64,000 nt of DNA from Nonlabens sp. Ci31 (GTDB lineage: Bacteria; Bacteroidota; Bacteroidia; Flavobacteriales; Flavobacteriaceae), in the NCBI RefSeq assembly GCF_012974865.1, contig NZ_CP043633.1, positions 2,973,501 through 3,037,500 on the forward strand. Direction: 5' to 3'. Below, one piece after another: positions 8,260 to 16,131 of the stretch (position 1 is its first letter; every line of letters begins with the position of its first letter). Made by a program: the position numbers and the translations under genes. The notes under the pieces are model-generated. The model had not been told where the DNA came from. It did no database searches and was given only the letters and a program-made list of their open reading frames with translations.

Positions 8260-9003
8260 ATGATTGTGTTGATTCATTTGATAGGAGCCATTGCGTGCAT
8301 TGCGCGACTCATTATAGATGGGCGTACTCTTATGGGAGTTCCTATATGGACCAAACCTTTGAAATCTGTATTTCTGCTGCTATTTATATTTTAACTATTA
8401 ACTATTAACTATTTGGTCACCTTATATACGTTCTCCAAAAGAAAGAAAATCATTTTCAATAATGGACTTCTTGGACCTTGCTAATAGAAAAAGAGTTCCT
8501 TGTTTATCAAACATCAAGAGGTGTGACTTCTCATTACAGTCAATCTGCTTGGTTGGATGGATTATTATTTGCTGGTATGGGAATTAAATAGGAACTAATT
8601 TTTGGCCATGATTATTTTCTTGATAGAAACGGTACGATTGAAAGTAAACACCACAAAATCCATCCAATTTGTCACTCTTACAGGATGGATCATCTTTATA
8701 GCTGCAAGTGGGGTGGGCAGACAAATGATCAGTAAGATGTCTCATAAGGTAGCTGTTGCAGATGTTGTTGCAGGGCTTCCATTATTGAATTGGAGCAAAC
8801 TAGGAGAAGATTTAAGAATCGCTCATTTCTTCGGATTGCATGGGATTCAAGTCAATCCATTATTTGCTTTATTACTGTCTCGTAAATGGAAAAAAAATAC
8901 TAGGCATCAAATCAGGGTAGTTGCTTTTTTTGGATGGGCTTATGCTAGTTGGATTGCTTTTATGTATGATCAAGCGAGTCTGGGAATTGCATTGATGGGT
9001 TGA
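8260..9003 (+). pseudogene. Frameshifted multi-TM membrane protein gene
   Basis: A gene for a roughly 240-residue membrane protein is spread over several frames. The first frame starts at ATG 8260 (MIVLIHLIGAIACIARLI, then TLMGVPIWTKPLK). A shift leads to ISAAIYILTINY, which hits a stop inside three copies of TTAACTA (8391-8411). With one copy less the frame would continue as LVTLYTFSKRKK. Another frame gives QTSRGVTSHYSQSAWLDGLL at about 8510-8570. The last, open from 8602 to 9003, gives GLPLLNWSKLGEDLRIAHFFGLHGIQ. The combination RGVTSH plus GLP-NWS-GDLR-AHF-G-HALQ is a signature I recall from an uncharacterised Bacteroidota membrane-protein family. At least three disruptions make it non-functional as a whole, although the 8602-9003 part could still be translated. 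Confidence 0.75.
8391..8411. repeat. Heptamer tandem repeat (TTAACTA)x3 in a pseudogene
   Basis: Three exact copies of TTAACTA sit inside the pseudogene at 8260-9003. Three copies put a stop in frame (ILTINY then TAA). Two copies would keep the frame open into LVTLY. Confidence 0.85.
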
Positions 9004-9463
9004 TGACGCCAATTACCTTTTTAAAGGATTGCCCATTTATACAAGATTCTTAAGCGTGAATAAGGAGAGGAGCGAAGTGAAGTATGCAGAAACACAGGTG
9101 ACAAGTCTCCAAATCACCTAATAATAGGATCTAGCAGATTCTAATGTGACTGGCGTTTGCCCATTCTTATCACCGACTCAAATAAGTGCTATCTCCTCAT
9201 CTATTTTGCTGATATAATAATAAATCTGCTTGATTTTGAATGGTTTTTTTGTTTACATTTCCTTTAAATACAACGCCCTATAAAAACTTAATTTTTAGGC
9301 AATTATAAGAATACTTATTTTTTTAATCTATAAAGGGAATATTGTGATTTAGCCTATAAAAACCACGTATAACTTCTTTTAAAAGGGGTTACTAAAAGCC
9401 TGTCGGACTTGAGGTGGAAAACATCCGAAGTAAGTAAACATTTCAATTTAAAAATTTAAAATA
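9004..9463. other. Intergenic, no gene seen
   Basis: 460 bp between the membrane-protein pseudogene and the small exported-protein gene. No reading frame, strong hairpin or promoter match was found. The composition is ordinary for intergenic DNA here. Confidence 0.4.
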
Positions 9464-9802
9464 ATGAAAACAAAAATAATATTAGTTTTATGTGTTCTAA
9501 GCCTGTCTTTTTTATCTTTTAAAACTATAGAGCAGGATGTAAAGAGTGTTACGGTAACTTATGATGGTTATGAATACGAAGAGTATAACTTTAGTATTTC
9601 TGGTGGTGCGGATGGTGAAGATACTTACATTGCTTTTAGTGAAATTTCTGAAGACATTTTAAAATCTTTTGATTTAAAGTCTAATGATCTGGTAGGAAAA
9701 ACTTTTAAAATGACGTACCAAATTATTCCTGAAAAAGAAACAGAAGACGGTGAGTTCTCAGAAGAAACTTATGTGTTGAAAACATTGAAAAAAGTAGATT
9801 AA
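9464..9802 (+). CDS. Small exported protein of unknown function
   Basis: A 112-residue protein. Residues 1-22 form a signal peptide (MKTKIILVLCVLSLSFLSF), after which the protein is acidic and polar. It contains a VTVTYDGYEYEEYNFSIS strand-like segment and ends in lysines. There is no lipobox at the cleavage point, so it is probably periplasmic or surface-released. It is followed 1 bp later by a strong terminator, so it is a separate unit from the ATP-grasp gene downstream. I do not recognise the family. Confidence 0.7.
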   Translation: MKTKIILVLCVLSLSFLSFKTIEQDVKSVTVTYDGYEYEEYNFSISGGADGEDTYIAFSEISEDILKSFDLKSNDLVGKTFKMTYQIIPEKETEDGEFSEETYVLKTLKKVD

Positions 9803-9803
9803 C

Positions 9804-9843
9804 AAAGATACGGGACTTCATTAAGGAGTCCCGTATCTTTTTT
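9804..9843 (+). terminator. Rho-independent terminator
   Basis: AAAGATACGGGACT pairs with AGTCCCGTATCTTT across a 9-nt loop, followed by further T residues, directly after the stop codon of the small exported protein. Confidence 0.9.
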
Positions 9844-9856
9844 AAAACCTTTACCT

Positions 9857-11185
9857 ATGGGATCAGAAGTTGACCGTGCAATTATTAAATTAAAAAAATC
9901 AGTGGGCGTTAAAAGAAAAATTCTCTTTGTTTCCAAGTATGGAGAAACTTTGGATATAGCAAATGCAATACAAACCGAAGGGCATAGTATTAAGTTGTTT
10001 ATACAAGAAAGAGGCTGTAAAGAAATTGGCTACGGTTTTTGCCCTAAAGTCACTGATTGGAAAAAGCATACCGACTGGGCCGAATTAATTATCTTTGATT
10101 ACACTGGATATGGCGAAATTTGCGAAAACCTTAGAAATGCAGGAAAACTTGTTGTGGGAGGATCCATCTACACAGATTTATTGGAGTTAGATCGCAATTT
10201 TGGCCATCAACAATTGAAAGCTCATAAGATTAAAGTACTGCCATCTTATGAATTTACTAATTTTCAAGAGGCTATTGTTTTTATTGAAAAGCATCCAGAT
10301 ACTTATGTTATTAAACCTTCTGGCGAAACCCAAGAGTTTAAGCAATTGTTATTTGTAGGTAGTGATGATGAAGGCTTGGATGTGATACGTGTTTTAAAAG
10401 CCTATGAAAAATCGTGGGGGAATGATTTTGGTGATTTTCAACTTCAAAAAAAGGTAAAAGGTGTAGAGATTTCTATAGCTTCATTTTTTAATGGAACCGA
10501 GTTCTTAAAGCCCATCAACATCACTTTTGAGCATAAAAAATTATTTCCAAAAGAATTAGGAGTTTCCACTGGTGAGATGGGAACCAGTATGTTCTGGACT
10601 AAAGATTCGCCCATATTTGATGCTACTCTAAAGAAATTTGAGGCCACGCTGGCGAAATCAAATTTTATAGGACATATAGATATTAATTGTATCGTAAACG
10701 GAAATGGTATTTATCCATTAGAATTTACCTCTCGATTTGGATATCCACAAATTCTCATTCAACGTGCTGGAATCAATGAACCTTTAGGCGACTTCTTTTA
10801 CAGATTAGCTTCAGGTCAAAAATTTGAAATCAAAGTTAAAAAAGGTTTTCAAGTAGGCGTTTTTATTGTGGTACCACCATTTCCTTATGAGGATAAGAAA
10901 ACCTTTCAACTCTTTTCTAAAGATGCCGTAGTCATTATTAAAAAAGAAACAAAAGAAGGCATACATCTCATGCACCTTAAAAAAGTAAATAATGAATGGC
11001 TTATTACAGGGGATACCGGAATAGCCCTTCTAATTAGTGGTACCGGTTTAACCATGAAAGATGCACAGCGCAATATGTACAACAGAGTACAAAACGTCAT
11101 TGTGAATAACTGTTACTACCGCACCGATATAGGAGATCGTTGGCAAGAGGATTCGGATAAATTATGGTCTTGGGGACTTTTATAA
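9857..11185 (+). CDS. PurD-like ATP-grasp ligase
   Basis: A 442-residue ATP-grasp protein distantly like glycinamide ribonucleotide synthetase (PurD). The N-terminal 110 residues form a Rossmann-like pre-ATP-grasp domain. YVIKPSGETQEF supplies the ATP-binding lysine. GVSTGEMGTSMF resembles the TGGMGAY loop of PurD. The stretch HIDINCIVNGNGIYPLEFTSRFGYPQ holds the Glu and Arg-Phe-Gly of the metal site (PurD: EFNARFGDPE). A C-terminal domain follows, like the PurD C-lobe. The substrate is probably not phosphoribosylamine: the protein is too divergent and no other purine genes are near. A GNAT acetyltransferase follows 8 bp after the stop codon, which suggests that the two act together on a small amino compound (inference). 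Confidence 0.75.
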   Translation: MGSEVDRAIIKLKKSVGVKRKILFVSKYGETLDIANAIQTEGHSIKLFIQERGCKEIGYGFCPKVTDWKKHTDWAELIIFDYTGYGEICENLRNAGKLVVGGSIYTDLLELDRNFGHQQLKAHKIKVLPSYEFTNFQEAIVFIEKHPDTYVIKPSGETQEFKQLLFVGSDDEGLDVIRVLKAYEKSWGNDFGDFQLQKKVKGVEISIASFFNGTEFLKPINITFEHKKLFPKELGVSTGEMGTSMFWTKDSPIFDATLKKFEATLAKSNFIGHIDINCIVNGNGIYPLEFTSRFGYPQILIQRAGINEPLGDFFYRLASGQKFEIKVKKGFQVGVFIVVPPFPYEDKKTFQLFSKDAVVIIKKETKEGIHLMHLKKVNNEWLITGDTGIALLISGTGLTMKDAQRNMYNRVQNVIVNNCYYRTDIGDRWQEDSDKLWSWGLL

Positions 11186-11193
11186 ACCAGCGT

Positions 11194-11631
11194 ATGCGAC
11201 TAAAAATTTTAAAAAACGAATCTGTTTTTATGGATCTGTTGCCTTTAGATTGGCAAAAAGGAATAAAATCGATTTGGAAAAAAAATAGAGAACATACGCT
11301 CATATATGTATTGGAGCAGGATAACGAAATTTGTGCAGGTGGTATTGTTTTTTCTGCTTTAACAACAGAAATGAAAGCTTATAAAGAGGAAGCCAATTAC
11401 TGGTTTCTAAAAAATTACCTATACATAGGTTATGTTTGGGTGCCTGAAGACAAAAGAAATAAAAATTATGGCAGTTTATGGCTTAAAAACTTGTTATTAG
11501 AGGATCCCAAACAACATTACTGGTTGACCACAGAAGAGAAACAACTCCGATACTTTTATGAAAAAGTAGGGTTTACTTATGTCAAAACAATAGGGTGTCA
11601 AGATGAGGAAGAAGAATTATTTATTTACTAA
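11194..11631 (+). CDS. GNAT family N-acetyltransferase
   Basis: About 145 residues with a GNAT fold. YIGYVWVPEDKRNKNYGSLWLKNLL gives the strand beta4 and acetyl-CoA loop (V-x-x-x-x-R-x-x-x-x-G). LRYFYEKVGFTYVKTIG is the classic C-terminal FYEKxGF motif. I chose the ATG at 11194 (MRLKILKN), 8 bp after the stop of the ATP-grasp gene. A longer frame starting at ATG 11164 would overlap that gene by 22 bp. It acetylates an amine, and the substrate is unknown. The tight linkage suggests it modifies the substrate or product of the ATP-grasp partner. Confidence 0.75.
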   Translation: MRLKILKNESVFMDLLPLDWQKGIKSIWKKNREHTLIYVLEQDNEICAGGIVFSALTTEMKAYKEEANYWFLKNYLYIGYVWVPEDKRNKNYGSLWLKNLLLEDPKQHYWLTTEEKQLRYFYEKVGFTYVKTIGCQDEEEELFIY

Positions 11632-12152
11632 AACGGGATCAAAACTTTTGATATCACTGATTCTGTAAAGTCCCATTTATAGACTTTAAAAACATCATTT
11701 ATTTCTATTAGATTCTCGGGCTTTATAACTTAATTATTTTAATTGAGCTATTAGGTTGTTTTTTACGATGCATATATCCTGATGTGTAAACCTAAAGTTT
11801 CTTGAGAAACGCCTATTTAAAAAAATCAGGTGAGATTGAACAGAATATTTAAATTAAACGATTAATAAATACAAGGATGTTTAATGACCCAAGTTCCAAA
11901 TATTCTAATGAAAACAAAACTTCCTGGGATATTTCACATTACATAACATTATAGCTTACGAGTAAACCTTAAAGTTCATTAGCCATAATTTCTTTAAATA
12001 TGATTGCTGACCTTATAGACCTAAAGGCACTGTATCTACAATTATGTGTAAATAGCCTGAAACGCGGCCGTACAGAAATAATTACATTTGAACCATAATG
12101 TATATTATGTCAAATAGAATTTATAGAGACCAACACAACTCTAAGCAAACAC
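11632..12152. other. Intergenic, no gene seen
   Basis: 521 bp between convergent genes. There is a short perfect inverted repeat, ATCAAAA-C-TTTTGAT, at about 11639-11653, and a plus-strand TACATTTG box at 12083-12090 with no matching upstream TTG and no gene after it. Otherwise nothing is supported. Confidence 0.4.
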
Positions 12153-12884
12153 TTACTTCGTCTCTTCTTCCTCCGACAACTTTAATTCTTCTTTGAACTT
12201 AATAAGGTCGTCATAAAAACTGTTGACTATATCTCCGTATCCATTGATATACAGAAATCGTAAAGATGCTATTCTCGATTTGTGCTCTTCACTCTTTAAT
12301 AAGTAGTTGATGCAATCGTTCTCACATTTTAAATCTGTAATTAAGATTGTATACCATGGTTGTGTTTCTTCTAGGTATTCTAGGTTTGCAGTAAACTTTT
12401 TATAGATGATTTGTTCCATATCATCTATATCCTTAAAATAAGATTTATAAATACCGCTCAGATTGATTAAGCTTTCAGATGCTTGAGAATTATTTAATAC
12501 CGCATTATCTATCCAATTGCTGTTTTGCTTATCCAGATCTAAATCTTTAACATCAAACAGTATGGTAGACAATATTCCTTTTTTATCTATTTTAGTTTTA
12601 TCGTAATCACGCCCAAGTACTCTTAGATACGTATTGTTCAAGGTGTCTAATTCTTTTAGAAACTGATCCAAGTCATGAATATCTTTATCCAGTTGTGACA
12701 AGACCTTTTCCTGAAGTTGGACATTGGCTTTGCCTATTTGTTCTTCTCGGCTCCAGTTATTGATCCATAGGGCTATAAGAATACCCAATACAACCAGAAT
12801 AATCTCTCCTGTTGCATACATCAGGTACTTGCGTAAACCACTAACTTTAATATGCTTTAATCTTGCTTTATTAAAAAATCTCAT
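12153..12884 (-). CDS. DUF6090-like single-pass membrane protein
   Basis: A 243-residue protein from the ATG at 12884 (MRFFNKARLKH). The frame stays open 17 codons further but then overlaps the previous gene, so the shorter start is preferred. The signature is YLMYATGEIILVVLGILIALWINNW, a single transmembrane helix near residues 20-45 that I recall as the hallmark of a large Bacteroidota family (DUF6090-like). The rest is helical and charged, probably periplasmic, with a coiled-coil-like stretch after the helix. Function is unknown. The gene follows a DUF4251 lipoprotein gene with 26 bp between them. Confidence 0.7.
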   Translation of the reverse strand: MRFFNKARLKHIKVSGLRKYLMYATGEIILVVLGILIALWINNWSREEQIGKANVQLQEKVLSQLDKDIHDLDQFLKELDTLNNTYLRVLGRDYDKTKIDKKGILSTILFDVKDLDLDKQNSNWIDNAVLNNSQASESLINLSGIYKSYFKDIDDMEQIIYKKFTANLEYLEETQPWYTILITDLKCENDCINYLLKSEEHKSRIASLRFLYINGYGDIVNSFYDDLIKFKEELKLSEEEETK

Positions 12885-12910
12885 ATTTGATTGGGGTCCA
12901 TAAATTAGCC

Positions 12911-13468
12911 TTATTCCTCTTCTACTGCCAGCCATTTTAAACGACCTTCATATTTCATAAAGGTGCGCTGTGAACTGTTAATGCTTAACCTTACATTATT
13001 GGGTTGGTAAATTTGAAGCTCGACGTCCAACGTTTCTGCGTCGTTTCTTGTCGTGAATTCATAAGAAAGATAGCCTTTTTTCTCATTGATCCTACTCTTG
13101 ATGTTTTTTATATCACCTATAAAATTATAACCGGTATCGTTAGTATATCCACCACTAACGCGGCGTTCACCGTAAAATGGCAATACAAATTCTGCCTCCT
13201 GCTTTTCTATCTTTAGGGTGTAATGATCGCCTTGTACATCAATGCGCGCAACGTTGTTTCCAGAACGTATCAACAAATCGTTTGCCACATTATTGAGGGC
13301 TTGTGTGTTAAATGGAATGACAACATCTGCTTCAAATTCAAAGCCTTGCTGGTTCATTTGTTCTTGTAGATTTACTAATTTACTTAGATCTTCCTCTGTA
13401 AAACTAGTTTTACAAGAGTTAAACGCTAGTAAAACTAGTATTAATATGGAATACCTTAGAGTTTTCAT
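12911..13468 (-). CDS. DUF4251 domain lipoprotein
   Basis: A 185-residue lipoprotein. The signal peptide ends in a lipobox (LLAFNSC, Cys19), so it is lipid-anchored in the cell envelope. The body matches what I recall of DUF4251: a repeated beta arrangement with FVLPFYGERRVSGGYTNDTGYNF, a GYLSYEFTT segment and a C-terminal NVRLSINSSQRTFMKYEGRL motif. The family is restricted to Bacteroidota and its function is unknown. It lies upstream of the DUF6090-like gene on the same strand and probably shares its transcript. Confidence 0.75.
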   Translation of the reverse strand: MKTLRYSILILVLLAFNSCKTSFTEEDLSKLVNLQEQMNQQGFEFEADVVIPFNTQALNNVANDLLIRSGNNVARIDVQGDHYTLKIEKQEAEFVLPFYGERRVSGGYTNDTGYNFIGDIKNIKSRINEKKGYLSYEFTTRNDAETLDVELQIYQPNNVRLSINSSQRTFMKYEGRLKWLAVEEE

Positions 13469-13668
13469 GCTGTTTATTTTAATAAATGTGTGTACAAATG
13501 CTGCCGCATTATATTTTTTACGATTTGCTTTTCTGCCTCCCAGCAGGTAAGATAAGAAAGCGATATTTTAAATAACACTATCATTCCTCTACCTACGTTT
13601 TCGGCTTTTCACTTTTGTACCACCTCTAAAATTAAATATAATATGCATAATACGAACTCGTTTAACAT

Positions 13669-15534
13669 TTAACGTTTTAAGGTGATATGACCAGAAATGA
13701 GCTGATCATTAAAATACAACTTATACCAGTAATCACTGCTAGGAAGCGGCTGGTTAAGGTACATCCCATCCCAGCCTTCTTCTAGATCATTGATTTGCAG
13801 TAATAATTTTCCATACCTATCATATAGTTCTAGTTGTGCACCAGGAAATTTGTCGATACCGTAAATTTTAAAAGTGTCGTGAAATCCATCAGCATTTGGC
13901 GTGAAAAATTTAGGGATTTGAATGCGTAAGAACTCTTGAGTAATTACTTCACAACCAAAACGGTCTCTTACTCTGGCAATAACTTGTAAAAAAGTGGTGA
14001 TATCAAACGTATTTCTAGTGGTCCAATTGCTTCCATCGATGCTAAATTGAAAATCACCTGGAGTTTGTAAATTGATAATAAGCTCCTCTCCTATTATATC
14101 AAGTGATGCGATAACAGGAAGGTCTATTACGCTAACATTAAATGTCGCAATAGAAGAACAACCAGCGTTGTTAATCACTTCACAAGTATAGGTGCCTGCA
14201 GTTCCAATACTTATGTTAGGTGTAGTTGCTCCAGTATTCCAAACATATCTCGCATTAGGAGCTTGTGGATCTAATATAGCTATATCATTAGGACAGATCG
14301 TGAAATCGGCACTGTTCACTACTAGTGAATTTTCTATTACATAAGGAACCGGGACTCTTATATTACTGGTGCAACCGCTAAATAGATCGCGTGTCTCGAC
14401 GTAATAAGTTCCTGCGAGGTTGGTAGCGTAATCTGTTGAATTGCTATTTAGCAATGTGCCGCCAATGGGACTGTCGTACCAATAGGCTTCTAATCCAGGT
14501 GCGATATCAACGATAAGATCTACCAGGTCGCCATTACAAGATACAAAAGGGTCGTTTCTAGGAACAGCAAGACCTACGATTACTTTTCTAAATTCAAAAA
14601 TTTCAGAAAAATTGACACATTGTGAATTGTTGAGATTGATGCCATCTTCAGCTACCTTGACTCTATAAAATGTAGTGTTGTTTAAAATCGGAGTGGTATA
14701 GGTAGCGGTGTTAGTGCCAGCTAAATCGTTAAAATTAATTCCATCAATACTTGTTTGCCACTGGTATTCTGGGGAAACAAAAACATTGGTTGATGCACTA
14801 GCTTGTAACGTTATGGAAGTGGCTGGATCGTTTTCACAAATGGAAGAAAGATTTGAACTTGTTAGATTTAGAACTTCGGTAACATCTCCACAGGGTTTAA
14901 ATTCTATATCGTCTATAGCCAGATCATTCCCGCAGCCACCTATTCCTTCATTGATCAATTTGAGTATACAACCACTTTGTCCCGAAGCGGTGGTAAAAGT
15001 AAGTCCGTACTTTATCCAAGATGGTGCAGCATCTGCAGTACGCGGACTCATCACTCCTTCAGAGAGCAGATTAGTATCTGTACTGTCCCATATTTCAAAT
15101 CGTACTTGAATAGGAATGTCATTAGTCCCACATGAATTATTAGTACTTAATACATTAATTACCCAAGAGCTGAATTCATATGGCGTGTTCTCGCAAAGTC
15201 CTATAACAGGAGTTTGATAAAAAACACCTGGGTTAAAATCAGCATTAACGATCAACATTTTACCATTGGGATTACCGGTGTGGTCTGGTGCATTCCAGAA
15301 ATCTCCTAATTGTTGCATATTGCTTGAAATGGTATACTGACCATCCTGAACGCCGTTGTTTACATAGGTGTAACTGGTATGACTAACGGGTAAGGCTGGT
15401 CCGTTAACAGTTCCTTGTCCAAAATCTTCGGTAAAGATGGCGTTTCCACTTTGACCTGCGCAAAACCCTAATTGCGCTCTCGCGAAAGCAACACATAAAA
15501 AAAGACAGGCAATAAGGCTGCAAATTTTGTTCAT
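13669..15534 (-). CDS. T9SS type B secreted surface protein
   Basis: A 621-residue secreted protein. The signal peptide (about 1-20) ends in ARAQ. Residues about 20-215 look like a carbohydrate-binding-type beta domain that ends in LAIDDIEFKPCGD. Ig-like/PKD-like repeats follow to about 535, with the phrases YQWQTSIDGINFNDL and ARYVWNTGATTPN. The C-terminal 82 residues are a gliding-motility-associated type B sorting domain (IPKFFTPNADGFHDTF, ELYDRYGKLL), which routes the protein through the type IX secretion system. It stands divergent to the giant T9SS substrate at 16132. Its signal peptide contains a one-mismatch copy of the dispersed palindrome, read as AFARA. Confidence 0.85.
   Translation of the reverse strand: MNKICSLIACLFLCVAFARAQLGFCAGQSGNAIFTEDFGQGTVNGPALPVSHTSYTYVNNGVQDGQYTISSNMQQLGDFWNAPDHTGNPNGKMLIVNADFNPGVFYQTPVIGLCENTPYEFSSWVINVLSTNNSCGTNDIPIQVRFEIWDSTDTNLLSEGVMSPRTADAAPSWIKYGLTFTTASGQSGCILKLINEGIGGCGNDLAIDDIEFKPCGDVTEVLNLTSSNLSSICENDPATSITLQASASTNVFVSPEYQWQTSIDGINFNDLAGTNTATYTTPILNNTTFYRVKVAEDGINLNNSQCVNFSEIFEFRKVIVGLAVPRNDPFVSCNGDLVDLIVDIAPGLEAYWYDSPIGGTLLNSNSTDYATNLAGTYYVETRDLFSGCTSNIRVPVPYVIENSLVVNSADFTICPNDIAILDPQAPNARYVWNTGATTPNISIGTAGTYTCEVINNAGCSSIATFNVSVIDLPVIASLDIIGEELIINLQTPGDFQFSIDGSNWTTRNTFDITTFLQVIARVRDRFGCEVITQEFLRIQIPKFFTPNADGFHDTFKIYGIDKFPGAQLELYDRYGKLLLQINDLEEGWDGMYLNQPLPSSDYWYKLYFNDQLISGHITLKR
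15476..15489. repeat. Dispersed palindrome, copy 2 (one mismatch)
   Basis: GCTCTCGCGAAAGC, differing at one position from the consensus GCTTTCGCGAAAGC. It lies in the signal-peptide codons of the 621-residue T9SS protein and encodes AFARA. Confidence 0.7.
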
Positions 15535-15854
15535 TTGTGAAAAATACTATGGTTTGTCTCTTTTCTAGAATACAAAGTGATAAATTTTTAAGATTTTAAC
15601 GATTGATTGATTATTAAAACATCGATGAACAACATAATCCTACACTTTATGGATTATGGATGAGTTGCTATAAATAGAAATATTTCTTTAGATGATTTGT
15701 AGCTCTTGTAAATTATTTAAAACTTACTACGGATCATTTTCAATGCTATTTCCATTTAGATATAGCAGTTATTGTTGGTCTATCTAACGTTATTTGATCT
15801 TAATCTTTTGTGCACAAGGTATTACCACTTTAAGTAGAATGAAATTTAAATGGC

Positions 15855-15868
15855 GCTTTCGCGAAAGC
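15855..15868. repeat. Dispersed palindrome, copy 3
   Basis: GCTTTCGCGAAAGC, a perfect 14-bp palindrome in the divergent intergenic region between the two T9SS substrate genes. Confidence 0.85.
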
Positions 15869-15926
15869 AAAACATATAAAAGACAAAATACCAGGTAAAT
15901 TTATTCCATCATTTGTTAAAAACACT

Positions 15927-15960
15927 ACCGTTTTAACGTATTTTCATGAAATAAAACGGT
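15927..15960. promoter_or_regulatory. Inverted repeat between divergent surface-protein genes
   Basis: ACCGTTTTA and TAAAACGGT, 9-bp perfect arms separated by 16 bp. The spacer itself contains the palindrome TTTCATGAAA. No T run follows, so an operator or regulatory hairpin is more likely than a terminator. Its function is not shown. Confidence 0.4.
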
Positions 15961-16068
15961 GTAGTTTTAAGGTTATTACGTTTATCCGTATAAAAAACAC
16001 CTCGCTGAACGGTTTAATCTTGCATTTTATCGAATGTTAATCGGATGTTAAAAAATAGAATATATTTT

Positions 16069-16100
16069 TTTGTTCGGTTAATCATGTAGCACTACATTTG
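16069..16100 (+). promoter_or_regulatory. Promoter of the giant T9SS protein gene
   Basis: TTTG at 16069-16072, 20 bp, then TACATTTG at 16093-16100. It is a full match to the Bacteroidota promoter pattern, about 32 bp before the start codon. It probably drives the three-gene unit to 25290. Confidence 0.7.
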
Positions 16101-16131
16101 CGTTCCATTAGGATTTACATACTACAATTTT

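Larger units (their letters stand above)
15535..16131. other. Divergent intergenic region with palindrome, hairpin and promoter
   Basis: 597 bp between two divergently transcribed T9SS substrate genes. It holds a dispersed palindrome (15855-15868), an inverted repeat (15927-15960) and the promoter of the giant protein gene (16069-16100). No gene is seen. The minus-strand promoter was not identified. Confidence 0.6.

Noticed and set aside
8205..8408. 67-codon frame overlapping the end of the ABA4-like gene
   Set aside because: Only its last 15 codons are meaningful, and they belong to the frameshifted membrane-protein pseudogene.
12083..12121. Promoter plus short gene in the 11632-12152 gap
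   Set aside because: TACATTTG is present but lacks a TTG at the right distance, and the following 31-codon frame runs into the antisense gene.
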